The notes below the pieces were generated by a model. That model had not been told where the DNA came from. It did no database searches and worked only from the letters and a program-made list of their open reading frames with translations. Positions 11,277 to 20,250 of a stretch of 64,000 bases of DNA are shown here, one piece after another. The DNA comes from Microbaculum marinum. Lineage in GTDB: Bacteria > Pseudomonadota > Alphaproteobacteria > Rhizobiales > Tepidamorphaceae. The stretch lies in NCBI RefSeq assembly GCF_042646165.1, contig NZ_JBHRTC010000014.1; one strand, 5' to 3'. The position numbers were made by a program, and so were the translations under genes. Positions within the stretch are counted from its first letter, which is position 1, and each line of letters starts with the position of its first letter.

Positions 11277-13060
11277 GCGGCGTGCGTGGAAAGACCCGCG
11301 TCGGCTGGTGCCCGAGCGTCGCGACGCCGATGGCGGCGCATGACGGGCTGCTGGTGCGGATCAAGCCGACGGCCGCGGCGATAGCGGCCGGCGCGGCACG
11401 GGCGCTCGCGGCGGCGTCCGCGCGGTTCGGCAGCGGCGAGATCGACCTGACCAGCCGCGCCAACCTGCAGGTCCGCGGCCTGCGGCCGGACACGGCGGAC
11501 GCCTTCGCGGCGGCGATGCACGCGGCCGGTCTTGCCGCCGGCGACGGAGCGTTCGAGGAAATCCGCAACGTCACCGCCGACCCGCTCGGCGCCGACGACC
11601 CGGACGCGGCATTCGATTCGCATGCGATCGCGCGGGCGATCGAGGCGATGCTGGAAGGCGACGCGGCGCTGCACGGCCTGCCGCCGAAATTCGGCTTCCT
11701 GGTCGACTGCGGCACAACGCTGCCGGTGCCGGACGGGCGGGCGGATATCGTGCTGCGCGGCGTCGGGGAGCGCCTGACGATCGGGCTCGGCGGCGGTGCG
11801 CTCGCCGTCGACTGTACGGTGGAAGACGCACCCGCCCTTGCGCTCGATCTTGCCCGCGCCTTCCTCGCGCTTGCCGGTCCATCCGACGCGCCCCCCCACC
11901 GGATGCGGGAGCTGGTGGCGCAGGTCGGCGAGCAGGCGGTGTTCGCGGAGGCCGGGATCGCGCGCGGCCTCCTCCACGCGGCGCAACCGCCGCGCTGGGC
12001 CCCGGATCAGGTCCGGGGCGTAGACCCGTCGTGTGGCGCGAGAGGTGCCACAATTTCTGAGTACGTCCCGGGCCTGACCCGGGACCCAGGGGCGGCACGG
12101 GGAGCGGCGGCGAGGCGCGCCTCGGAAGATCCGGAGCGAGACGCACCCCTCCTCTCGCAGCGCTCCGCCCTGTCGCAACCGCCGCGCTGGGCCCCGGATC
12201 AGGTCCGGGGCGTAGGCCTGTCGGGGGGAAAGGACAGTGACACGGGCACAGGATACCTCCCGGGCTCGACCCGGGACCCAGGGACGGCGCGGGGAGCGGT
12301 GGCGAGGCGCGCCTCCGAAGATCCGGAGCGAGGTGCCCCCCTCCTGTCGCAGCGCTCCGCACAATCGCAGCCGCCGGACTGGGCTCCGGATCAGGTCCGG
12401 GGCGTAGACCTGTCGTGTGGCAAGGACAGTGACACGGGCACAGGATACGTCCCGGGCTCGACCCGGGACCCAGGGGCGGCACGGGGAGCGGCGGCGAGGC
12501 GCGCCTCGGAAGATCCGGAGCGAGACGCACCCCTCCTCTCACAGCGCTCCGCCCTGTCGCAGCCGCCGGACTGGGCCCCGGATCAGGTCCGGGGCGTAGA
12601 CCTGTCGTGTGGCGCGAGAGGTTCCACAATTTCTGAGTACGTCCCGGGCTCGACCCGGGACCCAGGAGCGGCGGGCGCAATAGCTGCCAATTCTGCACGC
12701 GACGCCCAACCCGACCCGATGTACGCCGCGCCGCCGGCGGACAGTCCCGTCGGGTCGCTGCCGTTTCCCGACCGAAAGAGTGGCGCCGTCGTCGCGGGCG
12801 TGCCGCGCGGGCGGCTGCGGGCGGAGACGCTTGAGGTACTTGCCAGCCTTGCCGGGACATACGCCGACGGCACGCTGCGAATGACGCCGTGGCGCGCCGT
12901 CTGTCTCGTGCCGGTGGCCTCCGAAGATGCCGCGCCGCTGCTGGCGGCGCTGGACGCACTGAACCTGATCACCGATCCCGCCGATCCCCGCCGCGCCTTG
13001 CGGGGACACGACTTCCAACCCATGGACATACGCACGCACCGGAAGGCCAAACTGCCATGA
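11273..13060 (+). CDS. cobG: Precorrin-3B synthase CobG, expanded by repeats and C-terminally truncated
   Basis: CobG is the Fe-S monooxygenase that oxidises precorrin-3A to 3B; it belongs to the nitrite/sulfite reductase family. The first half (1-235) has the ferredoxin-like half domain: GWCPSVATPMAAHDGLLVRI and IDLTSRANLQVRGL. Residues about 238-472 are four translated 64-residue repeat units. The second ferredoxin-like half follows (about 498-580: GVPRGRLRAETL, LRMTPWRA). The protein then stops soon after ITDPADPR. Relatives continue for roughly 80 residues with the conserved cysteines of the [4Fe-4S]/sirohaem site, and no such Cys cluster is present here. The start overlaps the cobN stop; the stop overlaps cobH. 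Function is doubtful. Confidence 0.85.
11984..12690. repeat. 192-bp tandem repeat (about 3.7 copies) inside cobG
   Basis: Units start at 11984, 12176, 12368 and 12560, exactly 192 bp (64 codons) apart. Each has the palindromes ccccggatcaggtccgggg and gtcccggg-N5-cccgggac and a spacer with 'cctcggaagatccggagcga'. Units 1 and 4 share a 'gcgagaggtnccacaattt' spacer, and units 2 and 3 share 'aaggacagtgacacgggcac', giving an A-B-B-A pattern. The last copy stops after its second palindrome. Confidence 0.95.
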
Positions 13061-13689
13061 ACGCCCCCCACGACTACATCCGCGACGGCGCCGAGATCTA
13101 TCGCCGGTCGTTCGCGACGATCCGCAGCGAAGCCGACCTGGCGCGGTTCGCGCCGGACGAGGCCCGCGTCGCGGTGCGGGTGATCCATGCCTGCGGCATG
13201 GTCGAGGTGGCGGCCGACCTGGTTTTCTCGCCCGGCTTCACGGCCGCGGCCCGTTCGGCGCTGCTCGACGGCAAGCCGATCCTGTGCGACTCCAAGATGG
13301 TCGCCAACGGCATCACGCGGACCCGCCTGCCTGCCGACAACCCGGTCGTCTGCACGCTGGGCGAGCCGGAGGTGGCAGGCCTCGCCGAGATGATCGGCAA
13401 CACGCGCACGGCCGCGGCGATGGAACTGTGGGAAGACCGCATGGACGGCGCCGTCATCGCGATCGGCAACGCGCCGACCGCGCTGTTCCACCTGTTCGAG
13501 ATGCTCGACGCCGGGGCGCCAACGCCGGCCGCCGTGATCGGCATGCCGGTCGGCTTCGTCGGCGCGGCCGAATCGAAGGAGGCGCTGGAAGCCGACGGAC
13601 GGGTGCCGTTCCTGACGGTGCGCGGCCGCAAGGGCGGCAGCGCCATGGCGGTCGCCGCGATCAACGCGCTGGCGAGCGAGCAGGAGTGA
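13057..13689 (+). CDS. cobH: Precorrin-8X methylmutase CobH
   Basis: CobH moves the C-11 methyl group to C-12, turning precorrin-8X into hydrogenobyrinic acid. The 210-residue protein has the catalytic histidine H44 in VIHACGMVE, followed by CDSKMVANGI and GMPVGFVGAAESKEAL, all family signatures. The length is normal. Its ATG overlaps the cobG stop, and it is followed closely by cobI. Confidence 0.96.
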   Translation: MNAPHDYIRDGAEIYRRSFATIRSEADLARFAPDEARVAVRVIHACGMVEVAADLVFSPGFTAAARSALLDGKPILCDSKMVANGITRTRLPADNPVVCTLGEPEVAGLAEMIGNTRTAAAMELWEDRMDGAVIAIGNAPTALFHLFEMLDAGAPTPAAVIGMPVGFVGAAESKEALEADGRVPFLTVRGRKGGSAMAVAAINALASEQE

Positions 13690-13697
13690 GCGGCGCA

Positions 13698-14429
13698 ATG
13701 GCGCGGGCGGGGACCCTCTACGGCGTCGGCGTCGGCCCGGGCGATCCCGAGCTGATGACGCTGAAGGCGGCGCGCATCCTCGCCGCCGCCCCCGTCGTCG
13801 CCTATTTCGCCAAGAGCGGCCGCACCGGCAACGCCCGGACGATCGTCGAGGGGGCGCTCGGTCCGGCCGCCGAGGAGATGCGGCTCGACTATCCGTTCAC
13901 CACCGAGATCCCGGTCTCCGACCCGCGCTACCTCCCGGAGATGGCGACCTTCTACGACGACGCCGCGGCGCGCGTCGGCGCGAGGCTGGAGGCCGGAACC
14001 GACGTCGCCGTGCTGTGCGAGGGGGATCCGCTGTTCTACGGCTCCTACATGTACCTGCACGACCGGCTCGCCGGCCGGTATACCTGCGAGGTGGTGCCGG
14101 GGATCACCGCGATGAGCGGCTGCTGGGCGCGCGCCGGCCGGCCGATGACGCGCGGCGACGACGTGCTGTGCGTGCTGTCGGGGACGATGGCCGAAGACCG
14201 CCTCGCCGAGCGCCTGGCGGGCGCCGACGCGGCGGTGATCATGAAGGCCGGCCTGAACCTGGCGAAGATCCGCGCGGCGCTGCAGCGGGCCGGCAAGCTC
14301 GGCCGCGCCGTCTATGTCGAGCGCGGCACCACGGCGCAGGAACGGCTGGTGCCGCTGGCGGAACTCGCCGACGAGCGCGGCCCCTACTTCTCGCTGGTGC
14401 TGGTGCCGACCGAGCGGAGGACGGTGTGA
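13698..14429 (+). CDS. cobI: Precorrin-2 C20-methyltransferase CobI
   Basis: CobI is the SAM-dependent methyltransferase that makes precorrin-3A. The 243-residue tetrapyrrole methylase has GVGVGPGDPELMTLKA at the N-terminus, CEGDPLFYGSYMYLH in the middle and VVPGITAMSGCWA. The ATG at 13698 gives the usual N-terminus; a GTG at 13686, overlapping the cobH stop, is in frame and preceded by a GCAGGAG-like site, so the start is not certain. About 310 bp of non-coding DNA with a repeat follows before cobJ. Confidence 0.95.
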   Translation: MARAGTLYGVGVGPGDPELMTLKAARILAAAPVVAYFAKSGRTGNARTIVEGALGPAAEEMRLDYPFTTEIPVSDPRYLPEMATFYDDAAARVGARLEAGTDVAVLCEGDPLFYGSYMYLHDRLAGRYTCEVVPGITAMSGCWARAGRPMTRGDDVLCVLSGTMAEDRLAERLAGADAAVIMKAGLNLAKIRAALQRAGKLGRAVYVERGTTAQERLVPLAELADERGPYFSLVLVPTERRTV

Positions 14430-14579
14430 TGCCGCATCCCCGCCGGGCAGCCACATGCGCCGCGTTCAACACCGGTGCGGATGCCGTGGATTCCCGCTGG
14501 AGTTTAACCTCGGGCCGCCCGATGACCGGCCGCGAGAACAGGAGTGAGCGGGATACGGACGGGTTCTACTATGCCGCCG

Positions 14580-14680
14580 TCCTGGGCCCCGGATCAGGTC
14601 CGGGGCGTAGACCTATCGTATGGCAAGGTGGGCGCCCCACGCACAGCCGAGCTCCCGGGCTCGAGCCGGGACCCGGCTCG
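14580..14680. repeat. Palindrome-pair repeat between cobI and cobJ
   Basis: One unit of the cobG-type repeat: gggccccggatcaggtccgg followed after about 50 bp by ctcccgggctcgagccggga. The remainder of 14430-14739 shows no gene and no clear promoter. Confidence 0.85.
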
Positions 14681-14739
14681 GCCTCTGCGGGTGGCGACAG
14701 AGCTGGACCAATCATTATGCCCATTTCCGGAGCTGCCCG

Positions 14740-15528
14740 ATGACCGGCCGCCTGACGATCGTCGGCCTCGGCCCGGGCGCGGCCGAGTTGCAGACGCCGC
14801 AGGCGCGGGCGGCGCTGGCGACGGCGACCGACCTGTTCGGCTACACGACCTATCTCGCCCGCGTGCCGGAGCAGGAGGGGCAGGCGCGGCACGGCTCCGA
14901 CAACCGCGAGGAACTCGACCGGGCGCGGGCGGCGCTCGAACTTGCATATACAGGGAAATACGTCGCGATCGTCTCGTCGGGCGATCCCGGCGTGTTCGCG
15001 ATGGCAGCCGCCGTGTTCGAGGCGATCGAGGCCGGCGCGCCGGAGTGGCGGTCGATCGAGGTCGAGGTGATCCCCGGCATCTCGGCGATGTTCGCCGCCG
15101 CCGCCCGGCTCGGCGCGCCGCTCGGCCACGACTTCTGCGCGATCTCGCTGTCGGACAACCTGAAGCCCTGGGAGACGGTGGTGCGGCGGCTGGAAGCGGC
15201 GGCGGCCGCCGATTTTGTCATCGCGCTCTACAATCCGATCTCCAGGGCGCGGCCGTGGCAGCTCGGCGCGGCGCTCGACATCCTGCGCGGTGTGCGGGCG
15301 GCCGACACGCCGGTGGTGTTCGCGACAGCGGTGAGCCGCGCCGACGAGACGATCGAGATCGTGCCGCTCGGCGACGCCGATCCCGCCCGCGCCGACATGC
15401 GCACGCTGGTGCTGGTCGGCTCGAGTGCGACGCGGACGATCGCCCGACCGGACGGTCGCGCGTGGGTCTATACGCCGCGCCGCGCGGGGGCCGTGGCGGT
15501 CGGCAAGGCCGAGGAGTGTGCGATTTGA
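14740..15528 (+). CDS. cobJ: Precorrin-3B C17-methyltransferase CobJ
   Basis: CobJ methylates C-17 and contracts the ring of precorrin-3B to precorrin-4. The 262-residue protein starts MTGRLTIVGLGPGAAELQTP and contains FGYTTYLARVP, SSGDPGVFAMAAAVFEA, VIPGISAMFAAAARLGAPLGHDFC and ALYNPISRARPWQ, all typical of CobJ/CbiH. The length is normal for the single-domain form. Repeats lie on both sides. Confidence 0.96.
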   Translation: MTGRLTIVGLGPGAAELQTPQARAALATATDLFGYTTYLARVPEQEGQARHGSDNREELDRARAALELAYTGKYVAIVSSGDPGVFAMAAAVFEAIEAGAPEWRSIEVEVIPGISAMFAAAARLGAPLGHDFCAISLSDNLKPWETVVRRLEAAAAADFVIALYNPISRARPWQLGAALDILRGVRAADTPVVFATAVSRADETIEIVPLGDADPARADMRTLVLVGSSATRTIARPDGRAWVYTPRRAGAVAVGKAEECAI

Positions 15529-15614
15529 TCGCAGCCGTGTTCCATCAGACAGTGCCGCCTCCTCCCTCGGCTCATCGCCGCGGAACAGCTGATCCAGCGT
15601 CAGAACCCGGCGCA

Positions 15615-15785
15615 GCCGCCGTCCTGGGTCCCGGGTCAAGCCCGGGACATAGGCTGTGGTATGGGCAAATCCCGTACCCCACACTCGGACGACGTCCCGG
15701 GCTCGGCCCGGGACGTAGGCAGTGCTCTTGGAAATCGCGGTGCCATACGACGAGCCTACGCCCCGGACTTGATCCGGGGCCCAAG
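15615..15785. repeat. Palindrome-pair repeats between cobJ and cobK
   Basis: Palindromes gtcccgggtcaagcccggga (about 15628), gtcccgggctcggcccggga (about 15693) and ccccggacttgatccggggc (about 15762) alternate. The first two have the 'cccggg' form and the third the 'ccccgg' form. They fill the 311-bp convergent gap between cobJ and cobK, which otherwise looks empty. I noticed no more copies downstream of this point until 51.5 kb. Confidence 0.85.
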
Positions 15786-15839
15786 GCGGCGTTTGCGGAA
15801 TTTGGCAGCGCCGAAGATCGGGCCGGAGATCGGACGGCG

Positions 15840-16595
15840 TCACGCCTGCCGGACACGCGCCTCCAGCCACGCGAGTGCTTGCTCGGCGGTGTCGACCGTC
15901 TCGGCGTCGGGATGGGCGGGGCGGGCGACCATCACGACCGGGATGCGGAGCGCGCGGGCGGCGGCGAGCTTGGCCTCGGTCGCGGTGCCGCCGGAGTTCT
16001 TGGTGACGATCACGTCGATGCGGTGCCCGTCCAGAAGCGCCCTCTCGGAAGGCTCGTCGAACGGGCCGCGCGCGATGATGACGACGGCGTTCGGGGGGAG
16101 ATGTCCCGGATCGGGCGGATCGACGCTGCGGATCACGTATGTATGGACCGGCGCCTCGCGGAACGGCGCCAGTTCCTTCTGGCCGATCGTCAGGAAGACG
16201 CGTTTCGGGTCGTTTCCAAGCGCCGCGGCCGCGGCGGCCATGTCCGGCACGATCGTCCATCGGTCGCCTGGCTGCGGGCGCCACTCCGGCCGGCGGATCG
16301 CCAGCAGCGGGACGCCGGCCAAGCCGGCCGCTTCGACGGCGTTCCGCTTGATCCGGTCGGCGAAGGGATGGGTCGCGTCGATCATGAGGTCGAACCGCTC
16401 CGCCTCGAGATAGGCGGCAAGCCCCGCAGGCCCGCCGAAGCCGCCGACACGGAAGGGGACCGGCGGCGTGACCGGGGCCTTCGTGCGGCCGGCAAGCGAC
16501 AGGAGCGGGGCGACGCGCGCGTCGCCGGCAAGGGCTCGGGCGAGCGCGCTCGCCTCGCTGGTGCCGCCGAGGATCAGGAGCCTGAGCTGTCTCAT
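15840..16595 (-). CDS. cobK: Precorrin-6A reductase CobK
   Basis: CobK reduces precorrin-6A to dihydro-precorrin-6 (6B) with NADPH. The 251-residue protein has LRLLILGGTSEASALARAL at the N-terminus, the DATHPFADRIKRNAVEA motif (about 74-90), FLTIGQKEL and the C-terminal VTKNSGGTATEAKLAAAR. It reads against its neighbours, divergent from cobL with only 20 bp between the starts, so the two promoters must lie within neighbouring coding DNA. Confidence 0.95.
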   Translation of the reverse strand: MRQLRLLILGGTSEASALARALAGDARVAPLLSLAGRTKAPVTPPVPFRVGGFGGPAGLAAYLEAERFDLMIDATHPFADRIKRNAVEAAGLAGVPLLAIRRPEWRPQPGDRWTIVPDMAAAAAALGNDPKRVFLTIGQKELAPFREAPVHTYVIRSVDPPDPGHLPPNAVVIIARGPFDEPSERALLDGHRIDVIVTKNSGGTATEAKLAAARALRIPVVMVARPAHPDAETVDTAEQALAWLEARVRQA

Positions 16596-16615
16596 CGCGC
16601 CAAGGGGATGCCCCG

Positions 16616-17860
16616 ATGAGCGCGGCCGCGCAAGCCCGTTCGCCGTGGCTGTCGATCATCGGCATCGGCGAGGACGGCATCGAAGGGCTGACCGGGGCCG
16701 CGCGGGCGCTGCTGTCCGGCGCGCGCGTCGTCTACGGCGGCAAGCGGCACCTGGCGCTTGCGGACGGGCTGATTTCCGGCGAGGCCAGAGCCTGGCCGAG
16801 CCCGCTCACCGGCGCCGTCGATGAGATCCTCGGGCTGGCGGGGACGCCCGTCGCGGTGCTCGCCTCCGGCGATCCGTACCTGTACGGCGTCGGCAGCCTG
16901 CTCGCCCGGCATGTGCCGGCGGCGCAGATCACCGCGATTCCGGCGCCGTCGGCGTTCTCGCTCGCCTGCGCCCGGCTCGGCTGGGCGGTCGCCGACTGCG
17001 CGCAGGTCACCTGCTGCGGGCGGCCGGTGGAGACGCTGGCGCCGCACCTGCAGCCGGGACGGCGGGTGCTGGTGCTGTCGGCCGACGAGACGACGCCCGC
17101 GGCGGTCGCGACATACCTGTCGGCTCGCGGCTTCGGCGCCTCGCGCCTGCACGTGATGGAGGCGCTGGGGGGACGGCGCGAACGGATCCGCGAGGCGGAG
17201 GCGTACGGTTTCGGCTTCAACGACGTCGACCCGCTGAACCTGATCGGAATCGAGGTCGTCGGCGCGGCGGGCGCAAAGGTGATCCCGCTGGCGAGCGGCC
17301 TGCCGGACGCCTTCTTCGAGAACGACGGCCAGCTCACCAAGCGCGAGATTCGGGCGGTGACGCTGTCGTCGCTGGCGCCGCGGGCCGGAGAGCGGCTGTG
17401 GGATATCGGCTGCGGATCGGGCTCGATCTCGATCGAATGGCTGCTGCGCCACCCCGCCAACCGGGCAATCGCGATCGAACGCGACCCGGAGCGTGCCGCG
17501 CGTGCGGCACGCAATGCCGCTAACCTGGGGGTGCCACGGCTCGAAATCGTCGAGAAAGCGGCTCCGGAGGCGTTCGCCGACCTGCCGGCGCCCGACGCGG
17601 TGTTCATCGGCGGCGGCGGACAGGCGGACGGGGTGATCGAGACGGCGTGGTCGGCGCTGCGGCCGGGCGGACGGATGGTGGTGAATGCGGTGACGCTCGA
17701 GACCGAGGCGCGGCTGATCGCGGCGCACGGCACGTATGGCGGCTCGCTGGCGCGGCTGTCGGTGGAGCGGCTCGAGGCGATCGGCGGCCGGCACGGCTTC
17801 CGGCCGGCGATGACGGTGACGCAGTGGGTGGGGCAGAAGCCCCGGGACGGCGGGGCATGA
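16616..17860 (+). CDS. cobL: Precorrin-6B C5,15-methyltransferase / C12-decarboxylase CobL
   Basis: CobL fuses two activities: an N-terminal CbiE-like tetrapyrrole methylase (residues 1-200; LSIIGIGEDGIEGLT, VLASGDPYLYGVG) and a C-terminal CbiT-like Rossmann methyltransferase/decarboxylase (about 210-400). The latter has the SAM loop WDIGCGSGSISIEW near residue 264. The 414-residue length is that of the fused aerobic enzyme. Its stop overlaps the cobE ATG (ATGA). Confidence 0.96.
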   Translation: MSAAAQARSPWLSIIGIGEDGIEGLTGAARALLSGARVVYGGKRHLALADGLISGEARAWPSPLTGAVDEILGLAGTPVAVLASGDPYLYGVGSLLARHVPAAQITAIPAPSAFSLACARLGWAVADCAQVTCCGRPVETLAPHLQPGRRVLVLSADETTPAAVATYLSARGFGASRLHVMEALGGRRERIREAEAYGFGFNDVDPLNLIGIEVVGAAGAKVIPLASGLPDAFFENDGQLTKREIRAVTLSSLAPRAGERLWDIGCGSGSISIEWLLRHPANRAIAIERDPERAARAARNAANLGVPRLEIVEKAAPEAFADLPAPDAVFIGGGGQADGVIETAWSALRPGGRMVVNAVTLETEARLIAAHGTYGGSLARLSVERLEAIGGRHGFRPAMTVTQWVGQKPRDGGA

Positions 17861-18240
17861 TCGTCGCGGGGATCGGCTGCCGGTCGGGCTGCGGCGCCGA
17901 CGAGATCGTCGCGCTGATCGGCGAGGCCGTGAAGCGCGCCGGGATCGCCAACTGCCGGTTCACCGCTCTCGCGACTGCCGCCTTCAAGGCCGGGGAGCCC
18001 GGCGTGCGCGAGGCGGCGGAGCGGATGGCGCTGCCGCTGCTGCCCGTGGGCGCGGATGCGATGCGTGCGGTCGAGGCCGATTGCCCGACCCGCTCGGAAA
18101 AGGCGCTGGAGGCGACGGGCTTCGCCTCCGTCGCCGAAGCCGCGGCGCTGGCGGCGGCGGGGCCGAACGGGCGGCTGGTGCTGCCAAGGATCGCCAGCGC
18201 CATGGCGACCTGCGCGCTGGCGGAAAGGGCGGGACGATGA
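17857..18240 (+). CDS. cobE: Cobalamin biosynthesis protein CobE
   Basis: A 127-residue protein equivalent to the C-terminal domain of CbiG. It begins MIVAGIGCRSGCGADEIV, with a glycine-rich turn, and contains ALATAAFKAGEPGVREAA and CPTRSEKALEATGFASVAEA. CobE is conserved in aerobic cob clusters, but its exact step is unclear. It overlaps cobL and cobM by 4 bp on either side, so the three are translationally coupled. Confidence 0.9.
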   Translation: MIVAGIGCRSGCGADEIVALIGEAVKRAGIANCRFTALATAAFKAGEPGVREAAERMALPLLPVGADAMRAVEADCPTRSEKALEATGFASVAEAAALAAAGPNGRLVLPRIASAMATCALAERAGR

Positions 18241-19007
18241 CGGTGCACTTCATCGGCGCCGGCCCGGGCGCGCCGGACCTGATCACGCTGCGCGGCCGCG
18301 ACCTGATCGCCGCCTGCCCGGTCTGCCTCTACGCCGGATCGCTGGTCAACGCCGAGATCCTGGCGCACTGCCCGCCAGACGCGCGGATCGTCAACACGGC
18401 GCCGATGAGCCTCGACGAGATCGCTGCCGAATTCGAGACGGCGCACGCGGCGGGACAGGACGTGGCGCGGCTGCATTCGGGCGACCTCTCGGTGTGGAGC
18501 GCGCTCGGCGAGCAGATCCGGCGGCTCGAGGCGCTGGGAATTGCCTATACGGTGACGCCGGGCGTACCGGCGTTTGCAGCAGCCTCGGCGGCGCTGGCGA
18601 AGGAGCTGACGCTGCCCGAGGTGGCGCAGTCGGTGGTGCTGACGCGCACGTCGGGCCGCGCCTCGGCGATGCCGGAGGCCGAGACGCTGGACGCGTTCGG
18701 CCGGACGGGCGCGACGCTCGCCGTCCACCTGTCGATCCACGTGCTCGACAAGGTGGTCGCGGAGCTGACGCCGCACTACGGCGCCGACTGCCCGGCCGCC
18801 GTGGTCTACCGGGCGAGCTGGCCGGAGCAGCGGATCGTGCACGGCACCCTGGCGACCATCGAAGCGGAGATCGCGGCGCAACCGATGGAGCGCACCGCAC
18901 TGATCCTGGTCGGCAAGGTGCTGGACGCGGAGGAGTTCCGCGACAGCGCGCTCTACGACGCGGGCTATCAGCGCCGCTTCCGCGGCCGGGAACCGGAGGC
19001 GTCATGA
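18237..19007 (+). CDS. cobM: Precorrin-4 C11-methyltransferase CobM
   Basis: CobM methylates C-11 of precorrin-4 to give precorrin-5. The 256-residue SAM-dependent tetrapyrrole methylase has MTVHFIGAGPGAPDLITLRG, CLYAGSLVN, RLHSGDLSVWSALGEQ and VTPGVPAFAAASAAL. The 3' end overlaps the convergent cbiD gene by 40 bp (18968-19007). Confidence 0.96.
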   Translation: MTVHFIGAGPGAPDLITLRGRDLIAACPVCLYAGSLVNAEILAHCPPDARIVNTAPMSLDEIAAEFETAHAAGQDVARLHSGDLSVWSALGEQIRRLEALGIAYTVTPGVPAFAAASAALAKELTLPEVAQSVVLTRTSGRASAMPEAETLDAFGRTGATLAVHLSIHVLDKVVAELTPHYGADCPAAVVYRASWPEQRIVHGTLATIEAEIAAQPMERTALILVGKVLDAEEFRDSALYDAGYQRRFRGREPEAS

Positions 19008-20107
19008 GCGGCGTCGCCAACCGGAGCAAAGGGCGCGTGGCCGGCGAGATTGCCGTCGCGGTCGAACACGGCGATTTCCAGCGCCATGCCGGTGCCGGCG
19101 ATCACGTCGGCCGCCGTGCGCCACGCCGCGCCCGCCACCACGTCGCCGAGCGGGATGCCCTCCTCCGCCGCGGCGGCGAAGGCTTCGGGCGTGGTATTGG
19201 CGGCGACGATGCGCGCCCGCAGGGCGTCCGAGCCGCCCTCGGCAACCGCCACGTCGGCCAGGGCATCGAGGTCGACGCGGCCGCGCTTGGAGTGCAGGTC
19301 GAGGAAGCCTTGCGCGAGCTTGGTCATCTTGGCGATGCCGCCGGCGATCGTCACCTTCGGCACGGGATGGGTGCGCAGGTATTTCAGGGTGCCGCCGACG
19401 AAATCGCCCATGTCGAGCAGCGCCTCGTCGGGCAGGCCGTGCATCCGGGCGATTGCGGCTTCGGAGGCGCTGCCGGTGGCGCCGGCGACATGGTCGCGGC
19501 CGGTCGCCCGCGCCACATCGATGCCGCGATGGATCGAGGCGATCCAGGCGGCGCAGGAATAGGGCACGACGATGCCGGTGGTGCCAAGGATCGACAGGCC
19601 GCCGACGATGCCGAGGCGGCCGTTCAGCGTCCTTTCGGCAAGGGTCTCGCCGCCGGGGATGGAGATTTCCACATCGACGTCGCCGCTTGCGCCGGTGTCG
19701 GCGCAGACTTCGGCAATCGCCTGCGCGATCATCCGGCGCGGCACCGGGTTGATGGCCGGCTCGCCGGGCGGCATCGGCAGGCCCGGCCGGGTGACGGTGC
19801 CGACGCCCTCGCCTGCCCTGAAAGCGACGCCGCCGCCGGGGACGCCGGGCCGGACGGTCGCGACGATGAGGGCGCCGTGGGTGACGTCGGGATCGTCGCC
19901 GGCGTCCTTGACGATGCCGGCGCGCGCCCAATCCTCTCCGATGTCATGGCGGGCAAGTGCGAAGGCCGGCGTCTGGCCGCCCGGCAGCGTCACCGTTACC
20001 GGATCGGGGAAATCGCCGCCGACGAGCGCGGCGAAGGCCGCCTTGGCGGCCGCCGTGGCACAGGTTCCCGTGGTCCAGCCCCGGCGCAGCGGGCGCGTCT
20101 CGTCCAT
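18968..20107 (-). CDS. cbiD: Precorrin-5 C1-methyltransferase, CbiD type
   Basis: CbiD is the C-1 methyltransferase of the anaerobic pathway, and many alphaproteobacteria that lack CobF use it in the aerobic route. Signatures are RRGWTTGTCATAAAKAA (start), GVGTVTRPGLPMPPGEPAINPVPR, GLSILGTTGIVVPYSCAAW and PKVTIAGGIAKMTKLAQG. I chose MDETRPLRRGW at 20107 as the start (379 residues); an ATG at 20143 would add 12 unconserved residues. No Shine-Dalgarno sequence stands out at either. Its tail runs antisense into cobM. Confidence 0.94.
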   Translation of the reverse strand: MDETRPLRRGWTTGTCATAAAKAAFAALVGGDFPDPVTVTLPGGQTPAFALARHDIGEDWARAGIVKDAGDDPDVTHGALIVATVRPGVPGGGVAFRAGEGVGTVTRPGLPMPPGEPAINPVPRRMIAQAIAEVCADTGASGDVDVEISIPGGETLAERTLNGRLGIVGGLSILGTTGIVVPYSCAAWIASIHRGIDVARATGRDHVAGATGSASEAAIARMHGLPDEALLDMGDFVGGTLKYLRTHPVPKVTIAGGIAKMTKLAQGFLDLHSKRGRVDLDALADVAVAEGGSDALRARIVAANTTPEAFAAAAEEGIPLGDVVAGAAWRTAADVIAGTGMALEIAVFDRDGNLAGHAPFAPVGDAAHDASGSRPRKRR

Positions 20108-20250
20108 GGCGTGGCAGATAGCGCGTTGCGCGGGGGCTGTCACGGTGGATCGCCGGCCGGCATCCGGCGGCCCGATACGGCCGCAGGGTTGATCCTGCCG
20201 CCGTCACTCGCTAGTGCCGCGCCTTTCCTCGGTTATTGTTCGAAGACGCC

